A stretch of DNA of 64,000 bases from Nonlabens xylanidelens. Lineage in GTDB: Bacteria > Bacteroidota > Bacteroidia > Flavobacteriales > Flavobacteriaceae. Made by a program: the position numbers and the translations under genes. The DNA is taken from assembly GCF_002934445.1 (NCBI RefSeq), contig NZ_PTJE01000003.1, forward strand, positions 310,001 to 374,000, read 5' to 3'. The notes below the pieces were generated by a model. That model saw only the letters and a list, made by a program, of their open reading frames with translations. It was not told the origin of the DNA and did not search any database. Positions 50,545-58,828 of this stretch are shown one piece after another; position 1 is the first letter of the stretch, and the number at the start of each line of letters is the position of its first letter.

Positions 50545-51477
50545 TTACTTTACAGCAACTAACTCTACATCAAATACTAATGTTGCATCTGGCGGTATAA
50601 CACCACCTGCACCAGCACTACCATAAGCGATATGCGATGGTATAACTAGACGTGCTTTATCACCTACTTTAAGTAAAGCGATACCTTCATCCCAACCAGC
50701 GATTACCTGTCCCATACCTAGTGCAAAGTCTATAGGTTGCTTGCGATCAAAACTAGAATCAAAAACTTTACCGTTAGGCAACATTCCTTTATAATGTACG
50801 CTTACTGTTTTTCCTTTTTCAGCTTTTACTCCATCACCTTCTTGAATGATTTTATAACGTAAACCACTTTCTGTTTTATCAAAGCCCATTGCGATCTCGT
50901 CGATCTCTTGGTCAGCTTGTTTTCTAGCTTGCTCTTCACGTAGTTTTCCAGCTCCTTCAAACTGACGGAATTCTTCTACAGCATTAAATGCTTTTGCCGC
51001 ATCACCTTCTCTTACAATAGTAACCGTTTTAATCTCGTCACCTTGTGCGATAGCATCTACCACATCCTGTCCTTCTATAACTTTACCAAAAACAGTATGC
51101 TTGTCATCTAACCAGTCTGTAGCGATGTGTGTAATGAAAAACTGAGAACCATTTGTTCCTGGTCCAGCATTTGCCATACTTAAAACACCAGGTCCGTCAT
51201 GACGTAATTCTGGGTGAAATTCATCATCAAAATTATAACCAGGACCACCAGCACCAGTTCCCTGTGGGTCACCACCTTGGATCATGAAATCTGGAATTAC
51301 TCTGTGAAACTTAAGACCATTATAATAAGGTGTTCCTTGATCTTTGGCTTTGTTCTCTAAATTACCTTCAGCTAGCGCTATAAAGTTACCTACAGTTCCA
51401 GGTGTTTTATCGTGATGAAGTTGAACAAGGATTTCTCCTTTACTTGTATCAAATTTTGCGTAAATTCCTTCTTGCAT
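50545..51477 (-). CDS. Dual-domain peptidylprolyl isomerase (cyclophilin-FKBP fusion)
   Basis: A 310-aa cytoplasmic protein joining two unrelated PPIase folds. Residues about 1-165 are a cyclophilin ([47 protein letters not shown]). After a charged linker (about 170-200), residues 205-310 are an FKBP ([66 protein letters not shown]). Key residues for both active sites are in place (Arg in FHR, Phe/Trp in FKBP). Such cyclophilin-FKBP fusions are known from Flavobacterium. It has a TATCTTTG -7 box at 51506-51499, 21 bases upstream. Confidence 0.93.
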   Translation of the reverse strand: MQEGIYAKFDTSKGEILVQLHHDKTPGTVGNFIALAEGNLENKAKDQGTPYYNGLKFHRVIPDFMIQGGDPQGTGAGGPGYNFDDEFHPELRHDGPGVLSMANAGPGTNGSQFFITHIATDWLDDKHTVFGKVIEGQDVVDAIAQGDEIKTVTIVREGDAAKAFNAVEEFRQFEGAGKLREEQARKQADQEIDEIAMGFDKTESGLRYKIIQEGDGVKAEKGKTVSVHYKGMLPNGKVFDSSFDRKQPIDFALGMGQVIAGWDEGIALLKVGDKARLVIPSHIAYGSAGAGGVIPPDATLVFDVELVAVK

Positions 51478-51498
51478 TTTTATAGTTTTTTAAGGCTG

Positions 51499-51506
51499 CA
51501 AAGATA
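51499..51506 (-). promoter_or_regulatory. -7 promoter box of the PPIase gene
   Basis: TATCTTTG on the minus strand matches TAnnTTTG, 21 bases before the ATG. Confidence 0.45.
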
Positions 51507-51604
51507 ATTCATTAGAATTCAGTCTTCAGAAAGCTGGTATAGTTTTTTTTACTTCTTATATTGTTAGCTTTTATCTCAAACCCAACCATAAAACCAACCT
51601 ACCA

Positions 51605-52267
51605 ATGACTCGAGAAGAACAAATTCTTTTTTGTGAAAAATGTACCAATAGAAAAATGGACATGCAACAAGGCATGTTATGTGGACTAACAGGCCGCAAA
51701 GCAGATTTTCAAGGCCAATGTTTGCAATATGTGCCCGATACTAGCATCGTTGAAAGACGCGACCCATTAAATCCTGAAGATGACGTTAATCTTTACCGAT
51801 TATCAGAAACGATGAATGAAAAATTAAGAGCTCAACAAAATTTACCTGTAGGAATTCTTGCTGGTATAGTCGCTGGACTAGTAGGCGCAGTAATCTGGGC
51901 AGCGGTAACCGTTGCTACTGGTTATCAAATAGGTTATATGGCTATAGGAATAGGATTTATAGTCGGTTATTCTGTAAGATTTATGGGTAAAGGTATCGAC
52001 ATGATATTTGGAATATCTGGTGCTGTAATAGCCGTTTTAAGTTGTTTCTTAGGTAATTTCTTAAGCTCCATAGGCTTCATGGCAGAGTATTCTGAAATAG
52101 GATATTTAGAAGCTTTAACTTCTTTTGACTATTCCTTCTTCATAGATTTAATGACAGAAACTTTCGGTTTCATGGACATACTTTTCTATGGATTTGCAGC
52201 TTATGAAGGTTTTAAGCTTGCATTCAGACAGGTTACTGCCCAAGAAATAGAAGAACTTAGAGACTAA
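51605..52267 (+). CDS. Four-helix membrane protein with N-terminal Cys motif, unknown function
   Basis: A 220-aa protein. The first 40 residues carry a four-Cys pattern (LFCEKCTNRKMDM, MLCGLTGRKADFQGQCLQYV) likely to bind zinc or iron. Four helices follow (about 77-98, 100-118, 128-155 and 178-205). It is a flavobacterial protein type I do not recognise. It is divergent from the PPIase gene and ends 24 bases before a terminator hairpin. No operon partner is seen. Confidence 0.65.
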   Translation: MTREEQILFCEKCTNRKMDMQQGMLCGLTGRKADFQGQCLQYVPDTSIVERRDPLNPEDDVNLYRLSETMNEKLRAQQNLPVGILAGIVAGLVGAVIWAAVTVATGYQIGYMAIGIGFIVGYSVRFMGKGIDMIFGISGAVIAVLSCFLGNFLSSIGFMAEYSEIGYLEALTSFDYSFFIDLMTETFGFMDILFYGFAAYEGFKLAFRQVTAQEIEELRD

Positions 52268-52290
52268 TATTACTTAATTAATCATAATCA

Positions 52291-52327
52291 AAAAACCTCT
52301 TAAGAAATTCATCTTAAGAGGTTTTTT
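52291..52327. terminator. Terminator hairpin
   Basis: AAAACCTCTTAAGA (52292-52305) pairs perfectly with TCTTAAGAGGTTTT (52312-52325), with A- and T-runs; it serves the plus-strand membrane gene and the converging minus-strand secreted gene. Confidence 0.9.
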
Positions 52328-52351
52328 CATTTATTCACTTACACAGCGATT

Positions 52352-52960
52352 TTATTTTTTAGAATTACGTTTAAAGTAAATTCCGTTATCCCAGTCTTGA
52401 TTATCATCTTCCTGATCATGAAAATGACCAAAGTTATGATCGTTACAATCGTGTCCACGTCCATAGTTATTTCTAACAAGTACATGACCTCTTGCCGCAG
52501 TAATCTTACCGCGTCTATTATATTGTACCTCTAGGCCACCTACTTTACGCAAGACACCATTTCTGTAAGCTACATTTAATTTACCTACTCTAGCCACATC
52601 ACCTCTACTGTTATAATAAATACGAGTATCCCCTATTTTCACGGCCTGTCCACTACGGTTATACCTCACATAGTTTCTTCTATAAGTAGAATAGTTAGAC
52701 ACACTATTAAGGCTATATCTTCGGTTCACACCTCGTCTATTAGTAGATCGCGCATTTCTATTAGGCAATTTAAATTCTATTTTACCATTAGGAAAAATGG
52801 CATAATCCACATTATTATAAGTAAATAATACCGGTTGTGCGCTACGGTATCTACTATCGGTAATTTTGAAATCATTTGATTCTTTCAGGTCGATTTCATT
52901 TGCCTGAGCAGTAATCGTCATCATCAGACCAGCTGCAATAAAAAGTAATATTCTTTTCAT
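52352..52960 (-). CDS. Secreted protein with short Tyr/Arg/Asn-rich repeats, unknown function
   Basis: A 202-aa protein with a Sec signal (ITAQA near residue 20). The middle carries three or four repeating units of about 20 residues (RYNRSGQAVKIGDTRIYY, NSRGDVARVGKLNVAY, RNGVLRKVGGLEVQYNRRGKI) that look like YD-type beta-hairpin repeats (each with G-x-V and Y-N). A His/Asp-rich tail (GHDCNDHNFGHFHDQED) follows and could bind metal. Function unknown. Upstream (53001-53034) there is a GC-rich segment with hairpin potential. Confidence 0.7.
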   Translation of the reverse strand: MKRILLFIAAGLMMTITAQANEIDLKESNDFKITDSRYRSAQPVLFTYNNVDYAIFPNGKIEFKLPNRNARSTNRRGVNRRYSLNSVSNYSTYRRNYVRYNRSGQAVKIGDTRIYYNSRGDVARVGKLNVAYRNGVLRKVGGLEVQYNRRGKITAARGHVLVRNNYGRGHDCNDHNFGHFHDQEDDNQDWDNGIYFKRNSKK

Positions 52961-53098
52961 GATTTCTATATTTTAAATGTTGCCTACACTATCAGGTTTT
53001 CGGCTTGCCCTTGCTTACCTACTTTCAAGAGCCGTGCCATTTACTAAAACTTTTTAGAAATCAAATCAGATAAGAATATAACTTATTGATAATGTATC

Positions 53099-53132
53099 TA
53101 TTAATTCCGCTTTCGCGAAAGCGGAATTAATA
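53099..53132. repeat. Palindromic repeat copy 11 (longest, 34-bp perfect palindrome)
   Basis: The 16-bp core is at 53108-53123, and the symmetry extends without mismatch to 53099-53132. It lies beyond the recQ terminator in intergenic DNA. Confidence 0.95.
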
Positions 53133-53169
53133 AAAAAACCCACTAAGAATAAATTTCCTTAATGGGTTT
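53131..53169 (-). terminator. Terminator after recQ
   Basis: AAACCCACTAAG (53136-53147) pairs with CTTAATGGGTTT (53158-53169), with one mismatch; the A-run at 53132-53138 becomes a U-tract for the minus-strand recQ transcript. Confidence 0.75.
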
Positions 53170-53225
53170 CTAATGATAAATGTATTTTTAAAAGCGTCTA
53201 TCTATATAACATAATGATGTACTAA

Positions 53226-55418
53226 TTAATTAGCTACTTCACTTATAAAGCGCAATCTATAAAGTCTTATTTCTTCTTCTTCATAATCGCCATCAAATTC
53301 TTCTACAGCTGCGTCTATTTTATCAGACTCTGACTCTATAAAATATTCATGCAATTCTTCTTGTTGATCTTCGTCCAGCATTTCATCAATCCAGTAACCT
53401 ACATTAAGTTTTGTACCGCTGTAAACGATACTCTCTAGCTCGTTGATTAATTGATCCATGTCCATGCCTTTTGCACTGGCCATATCGTCAAAACTAAGTT
53501 TGCGATCTATACTAGTAATAAAGTATAGTTTATTACCAGATTTTGCACCAGTACTTTTAATTACTAGATCATCTGGTCTAGTAATATCATTATCATCTAC
53601 ATATGTGGATATTAGTTCTACAAAAGGTTTTCCATATTTTTTTGCTTTACCTTCTCCTACACCATGAATATTTGCCATTTCTTCCATATTCACAGGATAC
53701 TTAGTAGCCATATCTTCTAAAGATGGATCTTGAAATACAATATATGGAGGTACATTCTTTTGCTTAGCTACTTTTTTACGCAGGTCTTTTAAAAACTTAA
53801 CTAATTGTGCATCTACTGCGCCACCCTTTGCAGCACCTACTATTTGATCTGAAGACGTATTATAAGTATGATCATCGCTCATCATGAAAGTCTTCCCAGA
53901 CTTAATAAACTCACGACCAGCATCTAGCACTTTTAAAGTACCATAAGTTTCTATATCTTTTTTAATAAGTCTAGCCACTAGAACCTGACGTATTAAGGCG
54001 GTCCAATAAGCTTTATCTTTATCCTTACCACTACCAAAGTACCCTTGTTGATCTACCTTATGGCTAGAAATCATGGCGTTATTTTTCCCCATCAGGATAC
54101 TAACTATGTCCTTTGATTTATAGCGCTCACCAGCATCACCTATTAATTGAACTAATTTTTTAACCTCTTCTACTGCTTCTTTTTGTGGTTTAGGATTGCG
54201 CATGTTGTCATCCATATCACCACCAGCACCAGTAGCTGGATCAAATTTCTCACCAAAATAGTGGAGAATATACTGTCTACGACTCATGCTGGTTTCAGAA
54301 TACCCTACCATTTCTTGTAGTAACGCATGACCTATCTCTTGCTCTGCAATAGGTTTACCTGACATGAATTTCTCTAGTTTTTCTATATCTTTATATGCAT
54401 AGTAAGCTAGACAGTGACCTTCACCACCATCACGACCAGCACGACCAGTTTCTTGATAATACGACTCTATACTTTTAGGTATATCGTGGTGTATCACAAA
54501 ACGTACATCTGGTTTATCTATTCCCATACCGAATGCAATGGTAGCAACCACCACATCAGTATCTTCCATTAAGAACATGTCTTGATGCAGAACTCTAGTT
54601 TTAGAATCTAAACCAGCGTGATAAGGAACTGCTTTTATACCATTCACTTGTAATACTTGTGCAAGTTCTTCTACTCGTTTACGAGATAAACAATAAACGA
54701 TACCAGATTTACCCTCATTTTGTTTGATAAAACGAGTAATATCTGCATCTACCGTAGCGGTTTTAGGACGCACTTCATAAAAAAGATTAGGCCTATTAAA
54801 CGACGCTTTAAAGGTAGTAGCCTTTGTAATCTGTAAGTTTTTAAGAATATCTTCTTGCACTTTAGGCGTAGCAGTTGCGGTAAGACCTATGATAGGAATA
54901 TCTTTTCCTATACGATCTATAATCCTGCGCAAGTTTCTATATTCAGGACGGAAATCGTGTCCCCATTCACTGATACAGTGCGCCTCATCCACAGCAAGAA
55001 AAGAAATCGTTTGCTCTTTTAAGAACTCTACATATTCTTCTTTGGTAAGTGATTCTGGTGCGACGTATAATAATTTTGTAATTCCACTAGTAATGTCATC
55101 TTTTACTCGCTGCACATCACCCTTTGATAAAGAAGAGTTTAATACATGAGCAACACCATCATGATCAGAAACACCACGTATAGCATCTACCTGATTCTTC
55201 ATTAATGCAATAAGAGGTGAGACCACGATAGCGGTACCTTCTTGCATTAATGCTGGTAGTTGATAGCATAGTGATTTACCACCACCGGTGGGCATGATCA
55301 CAAAAACATCTTCCTTATTTAATAAGGAGGTTATTACTTTCTTTTGCAATCCTCTAAATTGCCCGAATCCAAAATATTTCTTTAGATTTTCTTCTAATCC
55401 TATCTGCGTATCTGCCAT
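53226..55418 (-). CDS. recQ: ATP-dependent DNA helicase RecQ
   Basis: A 730-aa RecQ with the full set: helicase domain (GFGQFRGLQKKVI, PTGGGKSLCYQLPA, DEAH in FLAVDEAHCISEWGHDFRPEY, YYQETGRAGRDGGE motif VI), RQC region and an HRDC domain near 520-600 (MATKYPVNMEEMANIHGVGEGKAKKYG). The zinc-binding Cys cluster of RecQ is not apparent between motif VI and RQC; I cannot find a CxxC there, which is unusual. The C-terminal acidic tail is extra. It unwinds DNA in recombination repair. It diverges from kdsD across a symmetric promoter region. Confidence 0.94.
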   Translation of the reverse strand: MADTQIGLEENLKKYFGFGQFRGLQKKVITSLLNKEDVFVIMPTGGGKSLCYQLPALMQEGTAIVVSPLIALMKNQVDAIRGVSDHDGVAHVLNSSLSKGDVQRVKDDITSGITKLLYVAPESLTKEEYVEFLKEQTISFLAVDEAHCISEWGHDFRPEYRNLRRIIDRIGKDIPIIGLTATATPKVQEDILKNLQITKATTFKASFNRPNLFYEVRPKTATVDADITRFIKQNEGKSGIVYCLSRKRVEELAQVLQVNGIKAVPYHAGLDSKTRVLHQDMFLMEDTDVVVATIAFGMGIDKPDVRFVIHHDIPKSIESYYQETGRAGRDGGEGHCLAYYAYKDIEKLEKFMSGKPIAEQEIGHALLQEMVGYSETSMSRRQYILHYFGEKFDPATGAGGDMDDNMRNPKPQKEAVEEVKKLVQLIGDAGERYKSKDIVSILMGKNNAMISSHKVDQQGYFGSGKDKDKAYWTALIRQVLVARLIKKDIETYGTLKVLDAGREFIKSGKTFMMSDDHTYNTSSDQIVGAAKGGAVDAQLVKFLKDLRKKVAKQKNVPPYIVFQDPSLEDMATKYPVNMEEMANIHGVGEGKAKKYGKPFVELISTYVDDNDITRPDDLVIKSTGAKSGNKLYFITSIDRKLSFDDMASAKGMDMDQLINELESIVYSGTKLNVGYWIDEMLDEDQQEELHEYFIESESDKIDAAVEEFDGDYEEEEIRLYRLRFISEVAN

Positions 55419-55462
55419 GCGGCTGCTGCGTTTTTGTTTATCTTTGTAAGCTAAATTTACGA

Positions 55463-55487
55463 TATAATTTGCTTATCGCAAATTATA
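55463..55487. promoter_or_regulatory. Symmetric divergent promoter/operator between recQ and kdsD
   Basis: TATAATTTGC (55463-55472) and its exact reverse complement GCAAATTATA (55478-55487) surround a 5-base centre. Each arm contains a near-TAnnTTTG box, one for each divergent gene, so the element can act as two mirror-image -7 boxes or as an operator. Confidence 0.5.
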
Positions 55488-55504
55488 GTTAAAAGTAATC
55501 AAGT

Positions 55505-56470
55505 TTGGATCAAGAAAATAAAGTATTAGAAGTTGCGAGGAGAACAATTCGCATTGAAGCACAAGCTATTACAGATCTTGTAGATGGAATCGATTCCGCT
55601 TTCGCGAAAGCGGTATTACACATACATCACTCAAAAGGTCGAGTAATTATCACTGGAATAGGTAAAAGTGCCATAATTGCGCAGAAAATAGTTGCCACAA
55701 TGAACTCTACAGGTACGCCTGCGATTTTCATGCATGCTGCAGATGCTATTCATGGAGATTTAGGTATTGTACAAGATAATGATGTGGTGATCTGTATTTC
55801 AAAAAGTGGAAATACTCCAGAAATTAAGGTTTTAGTGCCGCTCATTAAAAACTTCAATAATAAATTAATTGCTATTACTAGTCATAAAGATTCTTTTCTA
55901 GGTCTAGAAGCAGACTATGTATTGCACGCTCCTATTAAAGAAGAGGCGTGCCCTAATGGTCTTGCTCCTACTACTAGCACAACCGCACAACTGGTTATAG
56001 GTGATGCACTTTCTGTTAGTTTATTAGAACTAAAAGGTTTTACCGACAAAGATTTTGCTAAGTACCACCCAGGTGGCGCTCTAGGAAAAAAATTGTATTT
56101 AAGAGTGCAGGGAATTATAGACGGTAATAAAAAACCAGAGGTAAGTGCAAGCACATCGTTAAGAGTTGTTATTGTAAACATATCAGAAAACATGCTGGGC
56201 ATGACCGTAGTTACAGAAAATAATAATGCAATAGGTATTATTACAGATGGTGATTTAAGACGTATGCTCTCTAGTGGTAAGAATATAGACGATCTAGTTG
56301 CGAGCGATATTATGAGTAGTAATCCTAAAACTATTACTGCAGACTCGATGGCCGTACAGGCTCGCGAATTAATGGAAGAAAAAAACATCTCCCAATTAAT
56401 TGCTGTAGATGATAAAGGATATGCTGGTGTCGTGCATATACACGATTTAATTAGAGAAGGAATCGTATAA
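55505..56470 (+). CDS. kdsD: Arabinose-5-phosphate isomerase (KdsD/KpsF/GutQ family)
   Basis: A 321-aa enzyme (TTG start) that makes arabinose-5-P for Kdo synthesis in LPS. Residues 1-190 are a SIS sugar isomerase domain (IITGIGKSAIIAQKIVATMNSTGTPAIFMHAADAIHGDLG, then CISKSGNTPEI and PGGALGKKL), residues 205-320 two CBS domains. The palindromic repeat at 55597-55612 encodes GIDSAFAKAVLHI in a helix near residue 31-37. tatC and the AhpD-like gene follow within 2-5 bases, giving a three-gene operon. Only the CBS-containing KdsD form is present. Confidence 0.92.
   Translation: MDQENKVLEVARRTIRIEAQAITDLVDGIDSAFAKAVLHIHHSKGRVIITGIGKSAIIAQKIVATMNSTGTPAIFMHAADAIHGDLGIVQDNDVVICISKSGNTPEIKVLVPLIKNFNNKLIAITSHKDSFLGLEADYVLHAPIKEEACPNGLAPTTSTTAQLVIGDALSVSLLELKGFTDKDFAKYHPGGALGKKLYLRVQGIIDGNKKPEVSASTSLRVVIVNISENMLGMTVVTENNNAIGIITDGDLRRMLSSGKNIDDLVASDIMSSNPKTITADSMAVQARELMEEKNISQLIAVDDKGYAGVVHIHDLIREGIV
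55597..55612. repeat. Palindromic repeat copy 12
   Basis: Exact copy inside kdsD; encodes AFAKA. Confidence 0.95.
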
Positions 56471-56472
56471 TC

Positions 56473-57309
56473 ATGGCTCGTAAAAATCTAGACCCTAATA
56501 ACATGTCATTTTTAGATCACGTAGAAGAACTGCGCTGGTGTTTGATACGTTCTATAGTCGGTATTCTGGCAGGTGCTATAATAGCTGGTGTCTTTACTGA
56601 CTTTATTTTTGACACGATTATCTTCGGTCCTAAGAGAGGTACCTTTGTTACTTATGAATTCTTTTGTGAATTTGGGAATTACTTTGGAGTAGTTAGTGAT
56701 TTTTGTAATCCTGACTTTAACTTTAAAGTACAGTCCAAAGAAATGTCTGACGAGTTTTCTACTCACATATGGACTTCTATTCTTGTAGGTTTTATAGTCG
56801 CTTTTCCATGGGTACTTTACCAAGTATGGAAATTTATATCGCCCGGTTTAAAAGCTAGTGAAAAGAAGTACAGCAGTGGTTTTATAATCGTTTGTTCTTT
56901 GCTCTTCTTTATAGGAGTGACTTTTGGGTATTTTGTCATAGCACCATTATCAGTTCATTTTATGATGACTTATAATTTGAGCCCAGAAATATCCACAGAG
57001 CCTAGTTTATCTAGTTATATAGGCTATATAAGAGCCTCTATATTATCTTCGGGACTATTATTTGAACTACCGGTAATTATTTATTTCCTTACTAAAATAG
57101 GACTAGCAACACCTGCTGGTTTAAGAAAAAATAGAAAATTTGCTCTAGTTATAGTCCTTATAGTTGCTGCAGTAATAACACCACCAGATGTGGCTAGTCA
57201 AATAATAGTTGCCATACCTGTGTTAATTTTATATGAAATGAGCATTTTCATATCTAAATTTGTCCTCTACCGTCAGGAAAAAAGAAATAAGAAATTAGGT
57301 ACCCCTTAA
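56473..57309 (+). CDS. tatC: Sec-independent protein translocase TatC
   Basis: A 278-aa membrane protein with six helices. Hallmarks: NNMSFLDHVEELRWCLIRSIVG at the N-terminus (F-x-x-H-x-x-E-L-R, the signal-binding site), FIVAFPWVLYQVWKFISPGL, and the conserved Glu in LLFELPVIIYFL. It is longer than E. coli TatC because of an insert in the first periplasmic loop (FCEFGNYFGVVSDFCNP). It exports folded proteins. No tatA lies nearby in the window. It lies two bases after kdsD. Confidence 0.95.
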   Translation: MARKNLDPNNMSFLDHVEELRWCLIRSIVGILAGAIIAGVFTDFIFDTIIFGPKRGTFVTYEFFCEFGNYFGVVSDFCNPDFNFKVQSKEMSDEFSTHIWTSILVGFIVAFPWVLYQVWKFISPGLKASEKKYSSGFIIVCSLLFFIGVTFGYFVIAPLSVHFMMTYNLSPEISTEPSLSSYIGYIRASILSSGLLFELPVIIYFLTKIGLATPAGLRKNRKFALVIVLIVAAVITPPDVASQIIVAIPVLILYEMSIFISKFVLYRQEKRNKKLGTP

Positions 57310-57313
57310 AATT

Positions 57314-57676
57314 ATGAGCAATCAAGTAGAAGAATTCAATGCGTATCGTGAGAAAATGAACGATGCCATTCTTGAAGACAATAATAAAATTATAAAACGC
57401 ATCTTTAATCTAGATACCAATGCTTTTACAGCAGGTAAACTAGATAAGAGAACAAAGGAATTACTAGGTCTAGTAGCTAGTACTGTTTTAAGATGTGACG
57501 ACTGTGTAAAGTACCATCTAGAAGCTAGTCATAAAGAAGGGATTTCTAAAGAAGAAGTGGTAGAAGCTCTTTCTATAGCTACTCTAGTAGGTGGAACAAT
57601 TGTAATACCTCACTTGCGTCGTGCCTATGAATACTGGGATGCTGTAGAAGAAAAAGCTGCCTCAGAGAAAGCTTAA
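57314..57676 (+). CDS. AhpD/carboxymuconolactone decarboxylase family protein
   Basis: A 120-aa all-helical CMD-family protein. The segment LLGLVASTVLRCDDCVKYHLEASHKEG contains the CxxC disulphide motif (CDDC) and the His of the AhpD active site, and IVIPHLRRAYEYW ends the domain. Such proteins act as peroxidatic or thiol-disulphide oxidoreductases. It is the last gene of the kdsD operon, before a strong terminator. Confidence 0.85.
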   Translation: MSNQVEEFNAYREKMNDAILEDNNKIIKRIFNLDTNAFTAGKLDKRTKELLGLVASTVLRCDDCVKYHLEASHKEGISKEEVVEALSIATLVGGTIVIPHLRRAYEYWDAVEEKAASEKA

Positions 57677-57698
57677 ATCAATTCAACATCACATAGAT

Positions 57699-57746
57699 AC
57701 TATGTTAGATCTTTTTAGTTTTAGAAAGATCTAACATAGTTTTTTT
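57699..57746. terminator. Strong bidirectional terminator
   Basis: ACTATGTTAGATCTTT (57699-57714) pairs perfectly with AAAGATCTAACATAGT (57725-57740), followed by a T-run. It separates the kdsD operon from the converging glycosyltransferase operon. Confidence 0.92.
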
Positions 57747-57757
57747 ATGCCCTAAAA

Positions 57758-58828
57758 TCAAGCGCTCTGATAAATGCTTACTAGCTTATTTATATAACGC
57801 TTGCTCCCATATTGATCCATCACATGATTGTGAAACTTTGTAGCATAATCTTCTCGCTGTATTTTATTATCAATCAACTTTAAAATAGCTGCTGACAGTA
57901 ATTGAGCATTTTCTGACTCTACAACTATTCCATAATCAGCAACGACTTCTTTACACGCTCCTACATCGGTCACTACCACTGGTAAATGATGCAGGCCGTA
58001 TTCTAATAATGCTACTGGTAAACCTTCTGATCGAGAAGAAAGCACCGCTATATCACAAGTGTTTAAAACGGCTCCTACATCTGCTCGAGAACCTAAAAGA
58101 AACACGTGATCCTTGAGATCTCTTTGTTCTATCGCTTGCTTTATCCTTAAAGAATAATCATCATTAAAATCTTGACCACATAAATGCAAGCTCCACTCTG
58201 GACACTCCTTTTTAAGAACTTCAAAAGCTTTTAATAAATTTAAATGATCTTTTTGTTCTCTTAGGTTGGCCAGACAGACGATTCTCTTATTCTCTCTACC
58301 AGCTAGTGGTGTTTGCAATTCTTGATTAAAAGTAGCCGTTGCAAAATTTTCTAAATACGTTACCGACTCACATTTCAACTCTTTTAAAGCCCAAGCTTTT
58401 AAAAGCTTATTTACACTTATCACCTGATTAAAATACCCAGATAAAAACCTCAATACTTTTAACGGTCGCGCTTCTAGTTGATTTGCCTTACCATAATGAT
58501 CGTGCCAGATTAATTTAGGTTTATTTCTCAATAAAAGTAATATCATTACTGCAGTAAATGCAGATGTACTGTGAGCATGAACTAGTTCTATTTGATGTTC
58601 TTTAATATATCTTTTCAGCTTACTTAAAGCTACCCATCCTAGTTTCCCCTTTTTTTCTATAAATATATATCCGACTTCTTTACTTATAGCCGTTTTAAGA
58701 AGACCTTCTTTCCTTGTAACACACAAATGAGATTCATGTCCAGCTGCTTGCAACTCGTTTGCTATATTAACCGCCATACGCTCTGCACCACCAGCATCAA
58801 GACTATCTATGATTTGAAGTACTTTCAT
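57758..58828 (-). CDS. GT4 glycosyltransferase of the surface-glycan operon
   Basis: A 356-aa GT-B transferase, opening MKVLQIIDSLDAGGAERMAVNIANELQAAGHE, a typical GT4 N-terminus. The donor-binding half contains FLLGSRADVGAVLNTCDIAVLSSRSEGLPVALLEYGLHHLPVVVTDVGACKEVV, with the E-x7-E motif. It is the last gene of the six-gene operon and ends 12 bases before the terminator hairpin, overlapping the neighbouring GT4 gene by four bases (ATGA). It should transfer a sugar to the O-antigen or capsule unit. Donor and acceptor are unknown. Confidence 0.85.
   Translation of the reverse strand: MKVLQIIDSLDAGGAERMAVNIANELQAAGHESHLCVTRKEGLLKTAISKEVGYIFIEKKGKLGWVALSKLKRYIKEHQIELVHAHSTSAFTAVMILLLLRNKPKLIWHDHYGKANQLEARPLKVLRFLSGYFNQVISVNKLLKAWALKELKCESVTYLENFATATFNQELQTPLAGRENKRIVCLANLREQKDHLNLLKAFEVLKKECPEWSLHLCGQDFNDDYSLRIKQAIEQRDLKDHVFLLGSRADVGAVLNTCDIAVLSSRSEGLPVALLEYGLHHLPVVVTDVGACKEVVADYGIVVESENAQLLSAAILKLIDNKIQREDYATKFHNHVMDQYGSKRYINKLVSIYQSA

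Noticed and set aside
55915-56388. 157-codon minus-strand frame within kdsD
   Set aside because: Antisense to the conserved SIS and CBS domains of kdsD, with no start context.
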